A DNA stretch of 64,000 bases from Mesaphorura yosii (lineage: Eukaryota; Arthropoda; Collembola; Poduromorpha; Tullbergiidae). Shown here in pieces: positions 1-12,919 of the stretch; position 1 is the stretch's first letter; every line of letters begins with the position of its first letter. Where the stretch lies: the NCBI GenBank assembly GCA_009869945.1, contig WIXG01000056.1, forward strand, positions 186,001 to 250,000, given 5' to 3'. The notes beneath the pieces were generated by a model, which did no database searches, was not told the DNA's origin, and saw only the letters and a list, made by a program, of their open reading frames with translations. The translations under genes and the position numbers were made by a program.

Positions 1-3000
1 GCTGGGTTCATGCTATGGTTCTACGAAGCGTATTAATCACTCATTACGGTGCAGCAGGAATAGTTTAGCTATCGCTAGTTTCACAAGTCACATTTCTATT
101 TCTGCCCAGTCTTAATTGCTCAATCCGCACAGCGATGCCGATAAATCTCGCCAAACTCTCAATTCAATGAACAACACATCGGTAAAATTCATGCAAAGCA
201 AAAATAACAAAGGCACGTTCGGCCCTGCCGTGGTTCGAGGTTGTGATTACAAGGAATTTATGAAAAATTTCACATTTTACGTCGCCTTTTGTTCAGAGTA
301 CAATACCAAACTTCACACTTTGCTTTACGCTTTACCTTGTCTTACGCACGTTATTTTGGCCAGTCACAATCACAATCGAGAACAAAGGCGGTCGGGCGGT
401 GAGCGCTGTCGACGCTGCTTTCATCTTAATAATTCTCAGACTAGACAAAGGAAGTTTCTAATTCTAGAAGAATAGCGCCCGGACGGAAGGTGGCAATATA
501 TTTGATTTAAGATAATGTTTATTCATATAATGTAATAAACTCTCCGTCAGTCTTAAGTAACCAACTCAGTGCAATGGCAGAGCAGGGCTGCTTTTGTTTG
601 CCACACTAAATTAATGACTGGAATCAATTATCCCGAATTCGCTGACTGTTCTCTTTCTTGCTAGTGTTCGTGAATCGTGATTATTGAATGAATTCATTAA
701 GAAGCGTAAGTGTCTGTCTGTCTTGCCTGGGCAATGGGCACACACGTGCGAGCTGACGGCCAGCAACCCGGACCCAGATCCGTCACTTCCTGCCGCTGCC
801 ATCGTAAAATTCGAAGGCTTGATCTTGAAGCAGGCCATTTCACTTGTCACTTTCAAATTGTTGAAAATCTTTGCATGGCAATGTTAAGCACACAATTTAA
901 ATAATACACCGCAGCGAGTACAGCCACGAACACAGAAAGAAAAACGCTCACATCCGACCAGCGTGTGAATGACTGGACTGACTTTATCACAACTGGCCGG
1001 CAGAAATATTTTGCAAAGCATAGTGGAATGAGACTTTTAGAAGCCGCAGCCACAACCATAGCTTGAGTCTTTGCGGTGGCTCTTATCAGTTACTTACAGT
1101 CAGTATGTGTCATCAGTCATTAGCATCGCATTGCATTGCATTGCGATACGATACGAGCGTGTCATACGAGCGCGTTTTGAAATGGGAAGTAGCCACGTTA
1201 TTGAGTGCTTACCACAATTTAACCTTGTACAAGTCACTCGTAATTCACGCTGCACGGCTTGAAATGTAAATTTATTTAAATGGTCTAGCCATGTCGATGT
1301 CGTCTGTGCAAATAAATAGTAAGTTGCAGCCAGCTGTGCTGTACACATTTTTGTGTGCTGTGCCTTTTTGCTGTTTAATGCTAATGACTCGATTTACGCT
1401 TTGAGACGTTCAACGCATTTTGCAGTATTTTACCTGTTGTCACCGCCGCTGCCGGCGTGACGTGGAGGGAGCCCACCTTCTTCTTGACTTTCCCTATTTT
1501 GACTGATTTCTATTTATAGACACTTGTCACAGAGAAAGAAGATGGTAAACATCAATCACCAGCCGCCGCGTGCATCTCAGCAGGCTAATGACATAGAATT
1601 AGGCGGTGAATGGGTGGTTATTTTTATAATTATACGCTGACCACGCACGAAAGTGCAAATAGAAACATTGACCACAACAACACAATTTTGCACCGACACA
1701 AGCAGCACAGAAGTATCACCAAACCGTCCACGTCCACGGCCACCATCAACGACGACGACGAGAGAACGACGGTGGCAGGTACTTTTCTTTCTTTACTTTA
1801 GAAATCTGGACTTGGCTTGGATTGGGCCAGGCGAGACAAAGACAAAGGACCGAACAACAGAAAATAGAAGTCAAGCGGGCTTTGCTCAGCACTGCACTGA
1901 TCCGAGCGGCGAGCAGAGTGTGACTGATTGCAAAACTGTTACTCAGCACGCTGGAACTCTGGAACACGCTGGAGAAAGAAACACGAACCGAACACGTTCA
2001 CTGAATTCTGAGTTACACGTTACAACCACGGCGGGCGCGCGGAACGGCGGAGTGAAAGCAATGTGGTGGCCACGCGGAGAAAGTCAAGTCAAGCCTTCTA
2101 TTATTTTAATAATAATACGGGTATTTTTTCCAGTGCCTTGTCATTTTACTGTACGCCCAAAATTCACCACAATTGTGCAGACCGAGGCCACCGCTCAGCA
2201 GCAGCAGGAGCGGTGTAACGTCGTTGGTCTAGCTTGGTGCTAAACACTACACTTTGCATTGGTTTTGCCTTTGTGGCCGCTGGTCTGGTCGTCTGATGAA
2301 AGGAGACGAGGAAAGTTTTCTCATCGCGGCGCTGACGCTGAGCTAAGAAAGAAAGTATAGAAAAGGTCGGAGACGAGCAATGTGATATAATACAGGGCCA
2401 AATCACAATGGGCCCTGGAATTGGAACCCGCTTCCTTTCCTTTGCTTGTGCTCGTTGTGTTTTACAATTTTTTTTTCTAAACTCTTCACTCCAAACTACA
2501 TAAAAGGAAAAATCAAAACTTGGAACTGGGTTTCATGTACCCGATATCAATAACAGCCTGTGCCTGTGCCTTTCTCTATGCCAGAATCTTTACGCAATGT
2601 AAGGATCTTAGATGATCCTGGCCTGGAGTGTGGCGCGGATCTGGTCGGGACCCAAAATCTATGTTTCATCTTTTGTACAGAGCACAGTGTACAAAATATT
2701 CGAAGGACTCTTTATATTGCTATTTGAAGATCAGAAGACAAGATATCGCGAGACCGAATACCGAATCCTTGAGGCTTGAGAGATGAAAGCTCCACATTTT
2801 TCACAATTCGATGATCTTTGTACAAAGTACAATATGATCGACGTAGACAGCCACACGATGCGGCACGACGCGAGCTTCGCTTTCACTCTCTCGTTGTATT
2901 CTTCGACCTGCTTTGTGCGAAAAGAAACCCGAAGAGAATACGGAAAACCGAGCGGGCAGATCAATCAAGACTCACTCAGCGAAACAAGATGGGAAATAAA

Positions 3001-5795
3001 TAGCTACGGATTTCTAGCAGACGCGGAAAACTAAGCGCAAGAGCACAGAACGCTGACCTTGAAACTTGAAATCCTGAAGCCTGGTTACTGAGCAAAATTT
3101 TCGTTTACACAAAGGCGTTTGGAATTGGAGCAGGCGTAATATAATTCAGGGCGACAACTTTCCTTCCGGTGACGCCAGTCCACCTCGTATCGCATGGATT
3201 ATTTATTTACTCTTGCAAAAATATTATTGCGTGCGTGCATTGCATGTCTACTAGACTCTTCCCCTCGCTAATATTTCGTAATTAAAAATGTACGGACATG
3301 GAGCAGAACAAAATGAGACCAAATTACTTTGGGTGAAACAAAGCATTCGAGTCGCCACAGCACGCACGTCCTTTATCTCGGAACCACGGGCCTGCTGCTT
3401 TCTAATCATTTCATCAACCAACAGCTCCAGCTCGCGCTCACGCACTTTCCCACTTTGCGTTTTGTTTCTTATTTCGCGATTCGCATTCCATACTCGGTTC
3501 GCATGCAAATTGGACGGGTTTCCCTCACATTGGAGCGTAAAGGTCACATTTTTCTCGGCGCGAGGTTCCTGATTGGGTTAGATTTTAGATTGGCGGCGGC
3601 CGGAGACCCAGCAAACAATTAATACACGTCATACCACCGCCGCGAATGCGCCGCGCACCGTGCGTTAGGATTCCGTTCTAATGACCGACCGAAAACTTTT
3701 GCACTTACTTTTGTAGCCGTGCTCAACCTTGGCACAAATAGCTTTCCTGCTTTCTATTTATTAAATTTTTATGTCTGCGCGCAGTGCAGTGCGCGGCGTA
3801 TAAACCATAAAACCAAAAGAGAAAATTAACAATGATATAAAACATATTTTACAACTTTGTGGAAACTGAGGCCGAGGCGGGAAATGGCTAAAGTGAGCTC
3901 GGCTTCCCTACTCGCGCCGCACTCTTAAAAATTCCTTCATTTTTCATTTCTTCATCACCGTTTCCAGGTTTTACTTTTTGTACTTCTTTTCTTTTTACAG
4001 CCTTTCCTTTCGTTTGCTGCTCTTTTGGCCCGGCCTGCTCCTTTGTGTAAAATCAAAAAACTTGACTCGGGTCGACCACGGCGAGTGGCAAATTTTCATT
4101 TCGTTTTTCATTTCACGCGCTTTCTCTTCAACATTGCACGGGCTGCTGATGAAAACAAAAGCCTCAATGCTATTTGCTATTACGACGAGAAAATGCAGGA
4201 TTTTGGACCCACATCCCATTGCTAGAATTCCGGAACAGGTAAGAAGATAAGAAAACCGCGGCTGGAAAACGAAATCATTTTCATTGTCACCGCGCCGCGC
4301 TACGAATCACCAGTCTTGTTCTGAGATGTGTTTACGCGTTACTTGAACACGCACTACAACAATATTGTTCTTTTCTCATGTTCTTGGGCTCATTCTAGAA
4401 GTGGGTTCAAATGACAATAAATTGTTATCTCGAATTCGAACTCAAGTTCGACACGAATTTCGCACGTATGTGATGATGCCCCAATTTGAATTCTGTTGAA
4501 ATCGTTCCAATAAAGGTCCTGGAAAATAACAGAGTGTTTGCCTTTTGCGTTCACACTTTCCAAGAGCCATCATTTCGTCATCATCGTCATTACAAATGCT
4601 ATGCCTGCCTTGAGTTTGCTGTGAAAAGTCAAGCACTAAGCAGGAAATTCATATGCAAGGCTGTGCCGAGCGTGCTCTCCCTTTGGGCTGGACTTTTCTT
4701 TCTTTCTTAGGAAATCGTGAAGAGATTAGCAAAAGAGAGCGACCAACATCTCAAAAGCAAAAGCCTCGCATGCGTCTTCACGTGTTCGTCTTCGTTGGAG
4801 TTTCTTTAAACTTTCTCGCACATTGTATATTTATGGAGTGCGGACTCGCATGCCAAGTCTGAATCTTTTAAAATCACACTCAATACTTTCCAGTTCGCAC
4901 TTTAGACGAGGGTTCTTCTTTTTGCTTCATTTTGTCGCTTGCCATTTGAGTGAATCGACCGGAGTCCTATTTTAAGGGTTAGGAAAACCAGTCGTACGTC
5001 ACGAACACTGTCCACTATTTCTCAGATCGGAAGTTGAAGAATTGGAAATTCGCAAAAGATTACGAAACACAAGTCAAATGCAACCAATTCACTGTTTTGA
5101 TCTCTCAATTCTAATACAGTCTTCGAATCCCGTAGAGTTAAGGAGATGAGCACGCAAAAGAGAAAAGTAAAGTGGTTAAGTGTTCTCAACTCAAAGACCT
5201 CATTTATCATTTTGAAGAGCACTGCACTTCATAAGCATTGTATAAGCTCTTCAGGACTCAACTTGGCATGTGGCACTTGACACTTGGCTCTTTTGACTTT
5301 GACGATCGGAGCGGGCGATAAAATCTCAGATTCTGTCTTGTTTAACATAGATCTTGTCTAATTAAGTGTTAAGGCTCAAAGTTGAACTTAATTTAGTTTC
5401 GATCGACCGCGGGGGCGGGCGCGTATTGATTTTCAAGCAAAACCTTCCATACACAATTCCAAATTCCAGACTTAACCTCGTGCATTGTTAGGATAACGTG
5501 AGACAAGGCAAGACAATCAATTGCATCGTAGCATTGTGGTTGGCCGCTTTAGTCTCTGTGAATTTCTCCGGAAGAAAGCAGAAAGTTTGAAAGTACAAAA
5601 GGATAGACGATGAAGGACAATCATCGTTGTCATTTTTCATTCTAAGCAAAACAAGCCTCGCGCACGTATGTGCTATGAAGTTTAATAGTTGCATGTCACT
5701 CAAGTCAAGTCAGAACGACCGAACGGCAGTGCAGTGAGGGTCCGTGTTTCCCATCAAATCATTGCATTGCTCTTTTGTCAACCAAACACTGAAAC

Positions 5796-5813
5796 CGACG
5801 ACGACGACGACGA
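5796..5813. repeat. CGA trinucleotide microsatellite
   Basis: Six perfect copies of CGA lie in non-coding sequence. The run is short and there is no sign that it is translated. Confidence 0.85.
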
Positions 5814-6620
5814 CGGCAACGACGCGACGCTGACGCTGAATAATCAAATTACATAAGAAGTACAAAAACTTTGCTTTTGCTTTTGCCTTCTTTTACTCAA
5901 TCTCCGCCGTCCGTCCCGTCGCTCCTGTCTCGAAGCAATGCGAGTTAGCAAGCGAATGCTGGTGCACAGTGCATTGGACTCCTGTCGCGGAAAAAGGAAA
6001 AATGTTGATACCGTGTGAACTACGAAGTGAACTCTACGTTGCGTTGCATGAATGAAGTCGTAGTCGTAGTCACGGACCTCGGACATTGTCAAGCTTTGGA
6101 CACAGGACGGACTTTGAAAGATAAATCATGCAGCGACTTGACTTACGACTTTTGTTCATGTCCTACTGAGAAAAGCCAATGGAGAATAAATATTTTCGTG
6201 AGAAAACCATGCCAAGTTGTAAAATGCGCACAGCCAGCCAAGCATGCGTAAGCGTAGCGTAAAGAAATTCATGGAAGGAGACAACAATTTTTCTTGGTTT
6301 GAGTTGCCTAAATCATCCGAGGTTCTCTTCATTATATCTTTGTTATGACTTTTGCTGCAAATAAATGCAAAATACAAAGCACGGGTTGCGATTTGCAATG
6401 TGCTTCCAATGTACGATTTTCGCCATCGCATCGTCGTTCTGGTTGCCAATTCCTTTTATTTCTGTTTCTGTCTGGATTTTGTTTTTGCAAACCTTTCAAT
6501 GAAGATTTTCTCTTCCTTTTTGGCACGGGAAGGGAAGCGCTTACGCTCACATTTAACATTTTACTGCTACACGGTATTGGGTTTAAGTGAGTGACAAACA
6601 GCACACAGACGCCATCCAAG

Positions 6621-6634
6621 TACCGTACCGTACC
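6621..6634. repeat. short TACCG pentanucleotide run
   Basis: Nearly three tandem copies of TACCG. Other pentamer runs occur elsewhere in non-coding DNA: GCATT x3 at about 1128-1142 and TGCCG x3 plus TGCC at 52166-52184. Confidence 0.7.
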
Positions 6635-7366
6635 AAGAAACCGTAGCCAAATCCAGCCAAACGAAGCTCGTAAATGCACATCACATCACTAAGCACTCTG
6701 AGAATTTTCTCTTTCGAAATGCTCCCTGCACTCTGCACTGCCAACTCACATACACATTCAGAGCCCCAATAAAAATATTTCTATAATTTTTATGCCCACT
6801 TGAACATTCCATCGGAGCATGAATGCTTTCTGTCTGCCATATATCGTCTTCCTTCCGTTACGCTACGCTACGGCTAAGAGGAGCCTTTTGAATCTTCCAA
6901 CCATTCGTTAAATTTTTGTGCCTGCCTGCCGTGGTTTATTTCTTTTCCCGAAAGACTCTGTGACCAAGCAGGCCAGCGTCAGCGTGCCGTGACGCCTTTT
7001 ATGACTCTGGCCAGCCTGGAACGACGTAGATTGTGCTTGTGGTGATGAAAGACCAGTGAAAGGGACGCGGGTGGGTGTCAGAATTCCTGGAATCGAAATC
7101 GAAGTTGGCATTCATTGAAATCGAAAAGTTTGGGAGCATCGCTCAAGATAGCACCATCGCATCGCACCACCGCCGCAATAACAATAATATTAACCAAAGT
7201 GAAGTGCTTATATTTCTTTTAATTATTATTGCCTTTCTTTCTTCGTGCCACGTGCCCATCCCGCAAATGAGGTTTAATTTCAGGGAATTAGGCACATTAA
7301 ACACCCAGCAGTCCTGCAATCCTGTAGTGGTATTTTGTGTGCTAGAAAACTTTGACTTTCACTCAC

Positions 7367-8349
7367 CATAAGTGTCACCTTCAACTGTCACCGCTTCTAC
7401 TGCTACTTCTGCTGGCGCGTTGAGTTGCGTCGTCGTTATCGTTGTCGTCTGTAGGTCTCCATCTTCAGTTTCGCCATCGCCATTCCGGAGTGCCGATTCG
7501 GTAACTGTACCCGTGCTCGTACTAGTGGAAGGCTCTTCTTTGCCGTTGCTAATATTTTGTGTGGACGTGGACACATTAATGTCTTCTCCTGTGTCTTTAA
7601 TTTTCTCATTTAGAGGAGCCGACGTAGGAGTAAAAGTAGTAGAATTGTGAGCACCATCATCATTGTCATTGCTTTTGCTGTTGCTGTTAATATCACAAGC
7701 GTCGGCGGCTACCTTGCCATTGCCTTCATTTTCAGTAGCAGTTCCAGGCGCAGGATTGCCCCCAGCATTTGACGCAGTAACAGTCATAGAAACAACAGTG
7801 CCAATATTAGCAGAAGTACAAGGACCTGGCGGAGATGTAATTATTGTAGAATTCCTGGGAAAGGGAAATGTAATGTCCACATTTTTATTCTTCTCGCTAT
7901 TGTTCACATTATAACAGCTCTTCCCGAGGGGAGGGAACCGAAGTGGACCATCTCCATTCGTATTCGTGCTACATGCACTTGAATTAATTTCTGCCACTGT
8001 TTTCGGGCCAATGCTGTAATTAGTAGCTGCAGCTGTTGTGGTTGTGGTTGACGTCTCCGTTGAGAGAATCACCATTTTTGTATGCATCTTGTCTTTTCCT
8101 CTTAATTGGATCGCTGATGTGATTGTGAATATGATTTTTTATTTGACAAATACATTGAGCGTTTTAAACTCCAGTTCCAGTTCGGGATTCAGAACTTTGA
8201 TTTCACTTCCATTCCAATGAGATTCGAGGTCTGAGATCACAGTCTGCACGCTTTGCATTTCTTTTATGCTAACAAGCACGAACAGAGCACCATCTTCGAT
8301 TGCCGTCGTCGTCTTTGTCTTCATTTGGAATTCTTGATAGAATTATTTC
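7367..8349 (-). CDS. first coding exon of a gene with a low-complexity Ser/Thr/Asn-rich N-terminus (partial)
   Basis: The reading frame starts at ATG 8087 and runs about 240 codons to a consensus donor, TATG|GTGAGT, at 7367/7366, so the protein continues in an exon not identified here. The encoded stretch is rich in Thr, Ser, Asn, Gly and acidic residues, has no predicted membrane segment, and looks like a disordered N-terminal region. Upstream, a strong pyrimidine tract and AG at 8351-8350 suggest the exon begins at 8349, which makes 8088-8349 5' UTR. That UTR contains an ATG-initiated 61-codon frame (8324-8139) ending 51 bases before the main ATG, a possible upstream ORF. I do not recognise the gene. 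The open frame and splice signals are seen directly; the intron extent is inferred. Confidence 0.5.
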
Positions 8350-11300
8350 CTAAAAACAGAAGAGCAAAGAAAAAGTCAGTATGAGTCAACGATCGAGTTA
8401 ATTTAGCAAGACAAGAAAAATGTCAACTTGAGAACTGAGACTTTTGCGCCTTGAGTGGAACTTTAGACTTTAGACTATGAATTCTGATCTCATTCCTACG
8501 GATATCATCAATGAATTCATTATCATGCGACGCAATACGACCGACGACTTCTTTCAACTTAACGTGCTCAAGAATTTCGCATTTGGAGAAAAAATGCGAG
8601 CCTCAGCTTACATTAGCAAACACAACATGACTCAGACCGACTTGTTTTGATGTTGCAGAGAGCGTTCTTCGAGAATTAATTTCAAAGGGAAAGATTCATC
8701 ATCGTTGAGCACATCTCACATCTCACTCCTTTCGCAGCAGCACAAAACAAGCAGTGACGGAAATTATATTTTTTGTATTCTCATCAAGCGGAGAGGGAAC
8801 AGGTCTTTGCGAGCTCTCTCCTGAGAAATGTTGGACCGCGTGCTCATTTGAATCCTTAATCTTTGCCTTCTCATTTATCACAAGAATTGAAGGATCAAAG
8901 TTACCAAAGACAAGAGCCTCAAATTACGAATCAAGTGAATAGTGAACGAAAAGGAAAACTCAAGTTGGTGCTGGAATAAAATAACCAATTTATGATACAA
9001 CAAATAAATCCTCCAGCGACTTTTTCGTCTTTAGTTTGCAGGAATCGCGAGGCAAACATCACAAAATCATTATAAATGGAGAGGGCGTCGCAGCCCGGCC
9101 AGTCAGCCAGCCGTCGTGACTACAAAACTCCGAGCACCAATAAATAAGAGCTCACGCTCAGTTTTGAATTCAAAATCATTTCTATTTCTATCCATAGAAG
9201 TTGTACAAGTGATCGAAATATGCGAACGAGCAACGCTCAACGCTCGTGGCGTGTGTGTTCTTGGAACGGAACAGCGTCAGTACAGAACGCTGAGATTTTC
9301 AAGAACAAGATCTCGAAAATTGGTCGGAGTGAACAATGAACTTGGCCCGAAGGAATTTCACCATTCCCATTCTCTGAGCTCAGTGTGAGCTTTTATCTTT
9401 CGCTGGAGCTTCGCGCTCTGTGCTCTCGTCTCGAAGTATTTACGAAAGTATGCCAATTTCAGCAGCTCAGCAGCTTGAAGCTCGTTGCGTGGAAATATTT
9501 TGTTATTACAAGCTCAAGACCAACAATGAGAGACGAAGAACCAAAATATATTATATCTAAATGATAACAAAACCGAGCGAGCTAGCGTCTCGAGTCGAGA
9601 GACGCGACGAGTAAAAGAATAAAAACAAAAGTCGGCGGGCAGGAAACGAAAATATGAAACTAATTTCCAATTCGAGTCATTCACAGAGTACAAATAAAGC
9701 CAATTGCCAATAAAACAATGGCGGAGCATAATTTTTCTAGAAATTATTTGAGATCATTTTTGTGTTTTGAATTCCTGAGTCGTCAGAAGTTCTGGTGCAG
9801 ATGAACAATAATCGAGTGCACGTGCAGAAAAATTACGAAATGGAAGTGTTTGCTTTTGAACGCAGGGCGGGTGGACGGACTTGGAACAATAAAATCTGAA
9901 GACGTCGCAAAAATATTTGGACTGGTTCCATGTCTGGCAACCCAGAATTCGATTGTCCTGTATCCTTTAACGTAAGTACCAGCAGAGTTCTTGCTCACCG
10001 AGCGTCAAAGCAAGTCGCATCGCCAGTTGCTGGAGAGAAATACTGAAAAATGGAATGGCTCATTCAAACGTGAACACTGCTGCTCACTCACAGCTTCTGC
10101 TTGCCAATTTTTTCCATAGTGTACTATTATAATTCAATTCGCAAAACAAAAGCAAATGCTTTATTTTTGTCCACGCCAGCATAAACCATGAGCATGGGAA
10201 AAGGAAGCATAAATTCATGACTCCTTGAAGAAAAGCCACTAACACGAGGAAGATGAAAGAAAACCAACACCAAGCCAGGGCAAGGCAAGCCTTGATCTAA
10301 GTCTCGGCCTGTAGCCTCAGCTCGGGCTCGGCACTCTGATGAGCCCATCCTGCCCCTGCCTGCATGTGGAGGGCGAATGTAAAATATACATGGAAAGCAG
10401 TTAAAAACTTCAGAGAATCCATTAAAAAAGTAAATTACATTTATATTCATGATAGTTAACTTCTCTACCATGCTTCTCTGCTGAAGCTATGGTGTTGCTA
10501 TTATTTATTCCATTTCCTCGCTACCGGGCCTCGAAAGTGGTCCACAATTCGAGGCACACGGAGCTCGTACACAAGAAAGCAGCATAATTTTAAACGAGGC
10601 ACTACATTAAACGATATTACACTAACTCAGCGCGCCGCTCTGCAATTTTCAATGACTGTGGCGCGCGGCGCGACGGCAAAGAGCAGATGGGATTCATGAT
10701 GGGTCCTCCGGAAGCTGAGATACGAAATACTGAAATACGAAAATGAGCGGCGGAGCAAAAGCAAAAGCAAACGCAAAAGCAACATGATTCCATGTGGAAA
10801 CTTGCTTAATACGACTATACCACAGCCATGTGGACAGAAGAATGGAGAAAGTGCGCAACACAAGCACCAGCACAGAGCACAATAATAAAAATACATCGAG
10901 TGACATGCTATGAAAAATTCATGAAGAATTACAACTTTGTGTACAAGCCAGGGCAGCGTTGCGTCTTGAGCCTCGGCCTGCTGTGTCCGGTGCCAAATTA
11001 GCTGAAGGATGTGTGCTCTCTGCTCTTTTCTCTCCGTTCGTGTTGCTCCTACATGATTTTGTACGTATGTGTCTCTTGAGTCGATTGGATTCCCGATTCC
11101 ATGCACAGAACGTGCGTTTTGTTGCATGGTAGTAAAAGTCAGGTCCAGTCTGGTGTCCAGTCTGTAAGAAATGAGGAAACAACGGAAGGCGAATTCTTGT
11201 GTCCATCCTTCTTAAGATTATCCAGCTCCAGGGCTCAGATGCCGGCGCGTGAAGTGAAGAGCATTGTTAATGCATTACCCTCCGTCTACAAACTCGTCGT

Positions 11301-12919
11301 CTTCGGCGGCGTGAGGACTGAACCTCCAAGAGAAATGCAAAGGCGGACGGTACAAAACGGCAACGCAACCCAACACAAGAAACGTCAGGGACAAAGAATT
11401 AGCAGATGGCAGATGGAGAAAGCAGAAAGAAAGCAAAAGACCTGAAAAGACCAGCTTTGACTTTGGCTTGTTTTACTGTTTAGTCGTAACTCGTACGTGT
11501 GAATGTGAAAGAATTGTAGACATCAATGAAGAGCCGGCAGAAAGTGATTGACAGAAGACTGACCGACCATCTGTACTGTACTTTGCTGTAGATAAGGACA
11601 AGCCCGCGCAGTGCCAGTAGCAAGATATGACAGTACACAGTACACAAGAACAACTTCCTTCCTGTTCTCCTGTCCTGTCCTGCCTTTCAGCAAGTGCCTA
11701 ATGTTATATTAATTTTATCACAGAACTCACCAACTAAACAACTGCACAATAAAACAAGAAACACTTCCGCGAGACAATTATCCGGCCCACGCCGGGTTTA
11801 GCGCTTTGAAGATACGATCCTTAATGTGCGCGATGTGCTTAGCTTTATTTAAATAATAAACTGATAATAAAGCAATGGCAATCGATTACAAGCACAAAGT
11901 AGAAAGTAGTAAGTACACAGGAAGCACACCAGTAGTGTCGGGACGAATTGTATAAATATTTTATAGGAATTTGAAAATGTTAGGGTCTATTATTCTAAAT
12001 CGGGGAGTACATCGTGTGCGCGTATATAAAGTACAACAAATGTGGCACATTAGTGCCGGTGCAAAATGATGGATCACTTGCATTTTGCGTTTGCGTTGCA
12101 ATACATCAGCAAAGCATAGCAAATGGCCTTAGCGTCTGGCTGCATTACACCTCATACATAATGGATGTCTGTGATCTCGACGCAGCGCAGCAGTCTAATT
12201 TCACGGCTGACTTCACACGAAGAATACGAGATACGAGATACATGCATGGAGAAAATTGGCATTTACGAATTTACGCTGCCCGTCCGCATGCCAGTGTCGG
12301 GTGCACTCGCTACAAGCGATCGTGATGATGGTCGATGTTTGATGCTACTGTCACTGACTCGTCTACTTCAATTGGCATTTGGTACTGTGTGAATTCTCGA
12401 ATTGAAATTGCGAATTCTGGAGGACATGATAGCGATAGAGGTGAACAGAATGTACACTGACGACGCATCATGTGAACTTTCATGCACCGAGAATAGACGT
12501 CCCCCAGTATTTTGGATGGATAAGCTAATTTTTTTAATTGGTAGCATGCCGCTAATTATCACCAGGACAGCCCCTGAAATTGATCGCGCAGCAAAACATT
12601 CACAATGGAATGCAATGTCGCAAATTACAGAAGACGCGAGAGACGGCAACCCCAAATTCTCGCGAAAATATCATTTCCTTTCATTTCCTACTATTTGTAT
12701 ACTTGATTTGTGCTAACTTTCAAGGATCGATAACTGGTGCCAACATCCAACTTCGTGCAATCTAACTAATCCAAAATTAAAGAACTCGAAAGTGATTAAA
12801 GCCAGCTTACCGTGTAAAATCGAGTGATTTAGTGATTAGCAAGAGCAAGAACCGCAGTGCATGTGGCTGATCATTGAACGAAACTCGAACCCGAAGTTGA
12901 CTGACAAGAAAGACCCAAA
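8350..12919. other. intergenic/non-coding region
   Basis: No supportable gene. Base composition is mixed, with short open frames lacking coding character and many short purine-rich or CTC/GAG-like stretches. It separates a minus-strand gene (ATG at 8087) from a plus-strand F-box gene (ATG at 12920), so it may carry upstream exons and promoters for both. Confidence 0.5.

Larger units (their letters stand above)
1..7366. other. long non-coding stretch, probably intron of the minus-strand gene starting at 8087
   Basis: No stretch here has convincing coding character: open frames are short, often lack ATG, and resemble no family I recognise. A clean minus-strand splice donor (GTGAGT, read from 7366 down to 7361) closes the exon at 7367-8349, so at least part of this region should be intron of that gene, with its next exon either unrecognised here or beyond base 1. 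It holds short tandem runs such as CGA x6 at 5796-5813 and TACCG-type repeats near 6621-6634. Confidence 0.5.

Noticed and set aside
8139-8324. 61-codon minus-strand frame
   Set aside because: Not accepted as a separate gene; better explained as a possible upstream ORF in the 5' UTR of the gene starting at 8087.
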